Assembly (NCBI GenBank): GCA_035048815.1
Contig: JAUCBN010000062.1
Location: 3,172,001-3,236,000 of the forward strand
Direction: 5' to 3'
Source: Abelmoschus esculentus
Lineage: Eukaryota > Streptophyta > Magnoliopsida > Malvales > Malvaceae
DNA length: 64,000 nucleotides
Position 1 is the first letter of the stretch. Each line of letters starts with the position of its first letter. The notes under the pieces are model-generated. The model did not search any database, had not been told where the DNA came from, and was given only the letters and a program-made list of their open reading frames with translations. The translations under genes and the position numbers were made by a program. Of this stretch, positions 61,561 through 64,000 are shown in pieces.

Positions 61561-62448
61561 TCCCTAAATTTATAAATAAAAATATTTTGGGTCACAAAAA
61601 GACTAATTTCTTTAATAAAAAAGATAAAATTAATAAATAAATTCTTAAAGAGACTAAATTATGTGCTACTAATATCAATTGATTAAGATTCACAAAAGGA
61701 TAACAAAACATTTGTGATTGTTTTGATTAGGTGTGATATAGCAATTGATTAACAAAGTTACAAAATCATGGAAGCATTATACACACAAGGATGACACTTA
61801 AAGAAAGAAGGATTCACAATTTCCCTTCAATTCAAGTGGTGATTTTTAGTTGAATTTATTTTTTTTAATTTGATTTATCTATTTTAATTCAACTAATTAA
61901 TCATATATTTGTTAGAATAATAATACTTTGATGCTTTGAGTAAGGGAAACTCATGTTTAAACAAAACGTATTTTGTCAAAATTTATTTTAAACTCTCCAT
62001 TCTTACGAGGCTTAAACGTTTTGAACCAAATTTGAATCATTTTTGATATAACAAAAAGGAGAAAATGAAGAACTAAAACAAGAATAAAGAACAAGAATGA
62101 AAGAACAAAGAGAACATAGAAAGAGATATTTGTATTATTCTCAATATTGACTTGTGTACAATGCCTTCATAAACTCATCTATTTATAGGCATAATAAGTA
62201 CATAATATATTAAACTCTAATTAATGAAGATAATATTCCTAATGATAGAGTTCTTATTATGATAGACATCCACAGAAATAAATATTCATAACAAAAATTA
62301 TATTTTAAATGTATTTTTGTTATAATATTTAAAAATGATTTTAGAATAAATTGAACCTAGTGAGAGAATTTATTATTTGCTATTTTATTTCTCTTTGTAA
62401 TAGGGTTTTTTTGATCTTGGGAAATAGGTTAAGTGTATGTAATGATTA

Positions 62449-64000
62449 TGTGACACCCTCGCCTTGGGTTAGGAGACGGAGGTGTCGACCGAATATTCAA
62501 ACTTGTAATTTAGACCAATATTGTATCTAATTCTAGATCATTTCGATCATTTTGTGAGTTAATTCAAGACAATTATGCGTAAAACCTATCAATTTTGGGG
62601 CCAAGTTAGAACTTTTTTATACTTATACAATTAACCCTCTCGATTCTTAATTTTTATTCCTTTATCAATTACGATCACAATTAAACTTGTTCTAAATCTC
62701 TAACTAAATTTTATTCGTTTAATCATCATTAATATTATCTTATTGATCAAGCCAATTTCCATTTTTTTCAAGTTGAACCAAAATTAACTAGGGTTATCGA
62801 TACCCCTCATAGGGAGGTATCGGAACAGGGGTATCGAATCCCAGTTCGATACAGGTCAACTAGGTTGACTCGTTAACCAAGGCTAGGGAGCCTAGTTCGA
62901 AACAGGTATCGATGCAATTTCTTTACTAGAAGCCCCAGTATCGAACCGGGCATCGATGCTGGTCTTCCTTATTGATTCGTTGACTGCCAAGCTTGGTACC
63001 GAACCAAGCTTCGATGCCATTTTGAATCTGCCAAGGGTGGTATCGGTACCCATGGTAGTGGTACCGATACCCCTGTTCGAAATTGGCAAGTTTTAAGCTT
63101 TTTTAAACACTTAAACACAATTCAAGGACTCCAATTCAATCTCATTTCATCCCTAAACCTTAAGGGGGCCATTCTAACATGCCTAAACTCCAAATAACCT
63201 TTCCCTTAGTTATAGGATTATTAATTGAATCAATATTCAATCTAACACATATGTCATTCTCTATTTGGTTCTATGCTATATGTGCCAAATTAACTAACAT
63301 ACATTACCAATTCATATATGAAGGATCAATATGCAATCTATGGCCCTAGTCCCCAATTACCAATGTTAGCATAAATATGATTTTCATAACAAGTAGCCTA
63401 AACCCCATTTAACCATGAGACTTATAGGCTAAATGCACAAAACAAGGATCCATATAAGTTTAGACCACAAGCTCAATCTAATATGTTCATCATGCCTTAT
63501 GGCTTACAAACCAAGTCAATTAACAAGCCATATATACACAAACCATGGGACAAGCCCTCAAATGCATAGGCTAAACAAAACATGCTCACTAATGCCACCA
63601 TAAACTAGGAGTTAACCAAAATAAAAAATACCATACTTTAGCTTGCTCGATGTCCTTGCTCCCGATCAATCTCAATCTAGCTCCTTAGCTCGATAACCTG
63701 ATAGTTGGGAAGGAGGAAACGAGTGGTAAGTACTATGAAGTACTTTGTGAGGTAGCCCTAGTCTAACCATATTAGACATAAAACACATAATAAATAGCAT
63801 GCTCAAATCAAGCATTATATCGAGTACAGAGCATTAAAGGTGGCATGCTTCAATTAAACAAATAAGTCAATCCATGGCATTGGCATCAATCAATATACAA
63901 GATTATCATGCTTTTCATACCAATCACAATTCTAGCATACTATTCAATTTCATATTCTATATGCCAAGAAATAACTAGCATGTATTCGAAGCATGTTGCT
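62449..64000. mobile_element. LTR-like element running off the window
   Basis: TGTGACACCCTCGCC at 62449 interrupts a copia LTR. It is followed by GTATCGATACCC and GGTACCGATACC sites (62790-63070) and, near 63650, by GATGTCCTTGCTCCCGATCA and AGCTCGATAACC, typical of gypsy LTR interiors. No gag is reached before the window ends. The minus frame at 62892-63089 is a palindrome-rich LTR translation, not a gene. Confidence 0.5.

Larger units (their letters stand above)
57030..62448 (+). mobile_element. Decayed Ty1/copia element of the same family as 32938-37407
   Basis: The 5' LTR starts near 57040 (TATATAATAATTAAAAAATA) and is split by the solo LTR 57645-59788. It resumes with CTTAAGTGTCTTAGGATTTG and ends near 60155. 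A primer-like TGATATAAGAGC is at 60160-60171. gag follows from 60231. Pol is missing. A GGAGAAAATG purine tract is near 62058. After an inserted piece of unrelated LTR-like sequence (about 62095-62300), a partial 3' LTR runs from about 62310 to 62448, where another element interrupts it. Confidence 0.65.

Noticed and set aside
1..64000. CRISPR arrays, bacterial operons or tRNA/rRNA genes
   Set aside because: The window is eukaryotic with GT-AG introns. No regular spaced repeats, tRNA cloverleaf or rRNA segments were seen; the TGGTATCAGAGC-like strings are retrotransposon primer sites, not tRNA genes.

Overview
This is a low-gene-density nuclear DNA window from a flowering plant, almost certainly a eudicot. 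It holds two spliced or nuclear-type plant genes (a chloroplast lipid-transporter permease and a WD40 protein with nine coding exons), and nearly everything else is AT-rich transposon debris. The many LTRs carrying the GGTATCGATACC palindrome, and the overall sequence style, suggest Malvaceae (cotton/cacao group); that placement rests on recall and is an inference.

Layout. 1-2734: AT-rich, no gene seen. 2735-23268: a very large, imperfect inverted repeat. The left arm is about 2735-9735, the right arm about 18725-23268, and the spacer about 9 kb. Each arm carries, in mirror image, the same CACTA-like non-autonomous transposon with an LTR scrap inside it, the same short two-exon candidate gene for a small secreted peptide, and an AT-rich minisatellite. 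Insertions present in only one arm (MITEs, a solo LTR, a hairpin element) give exact empty sites in the other. The spacer holds a TIR element with a nested hAT MITE, a decayed hAT transposase with DUF4371-type similarity, and a decayed Ty3/gypsy gag-protease region.

23269-26300: transposon fragments and MITEs. 26792-27932: TGD1, the inner-envelope permease of the TGD1-2-3 lipid importer, with a disturbed 5' end. 28257-40512: a nested pile-up. A Pack-MULE (28972-30845) has captured part of a phospholipase A1-II gene. Next to it, an unrecognised coding sequence that ends with a poly(A) signal has been split by a Ty3/gypsy element (31107-38946). That element was itself hit by a Ty1/copia element, and the two were then partly inverted.

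40513-48240: copia and LTR remnants and a clear MITE. 49219-54322: the nine-exon WD40 gene, about 438 residues. 54857-64000: a MITE, AT-rich DNA, a decayed copia element (57030 to about 62448) hit by a solo LTR, and a further LTR-like element running off the window.

The genes do not form an operon or pathway. TGD1 acts in lipid import into plastids, and the WD40 protein is probably a nuclear or cytosolic scaffold of unknown role. The best candidates for something undescribed are the mirror-image peptide genes. Their signal peptide, intron and UTRs are almost identical, but the predicted mature C-terminus differs sharply while staying in frame.
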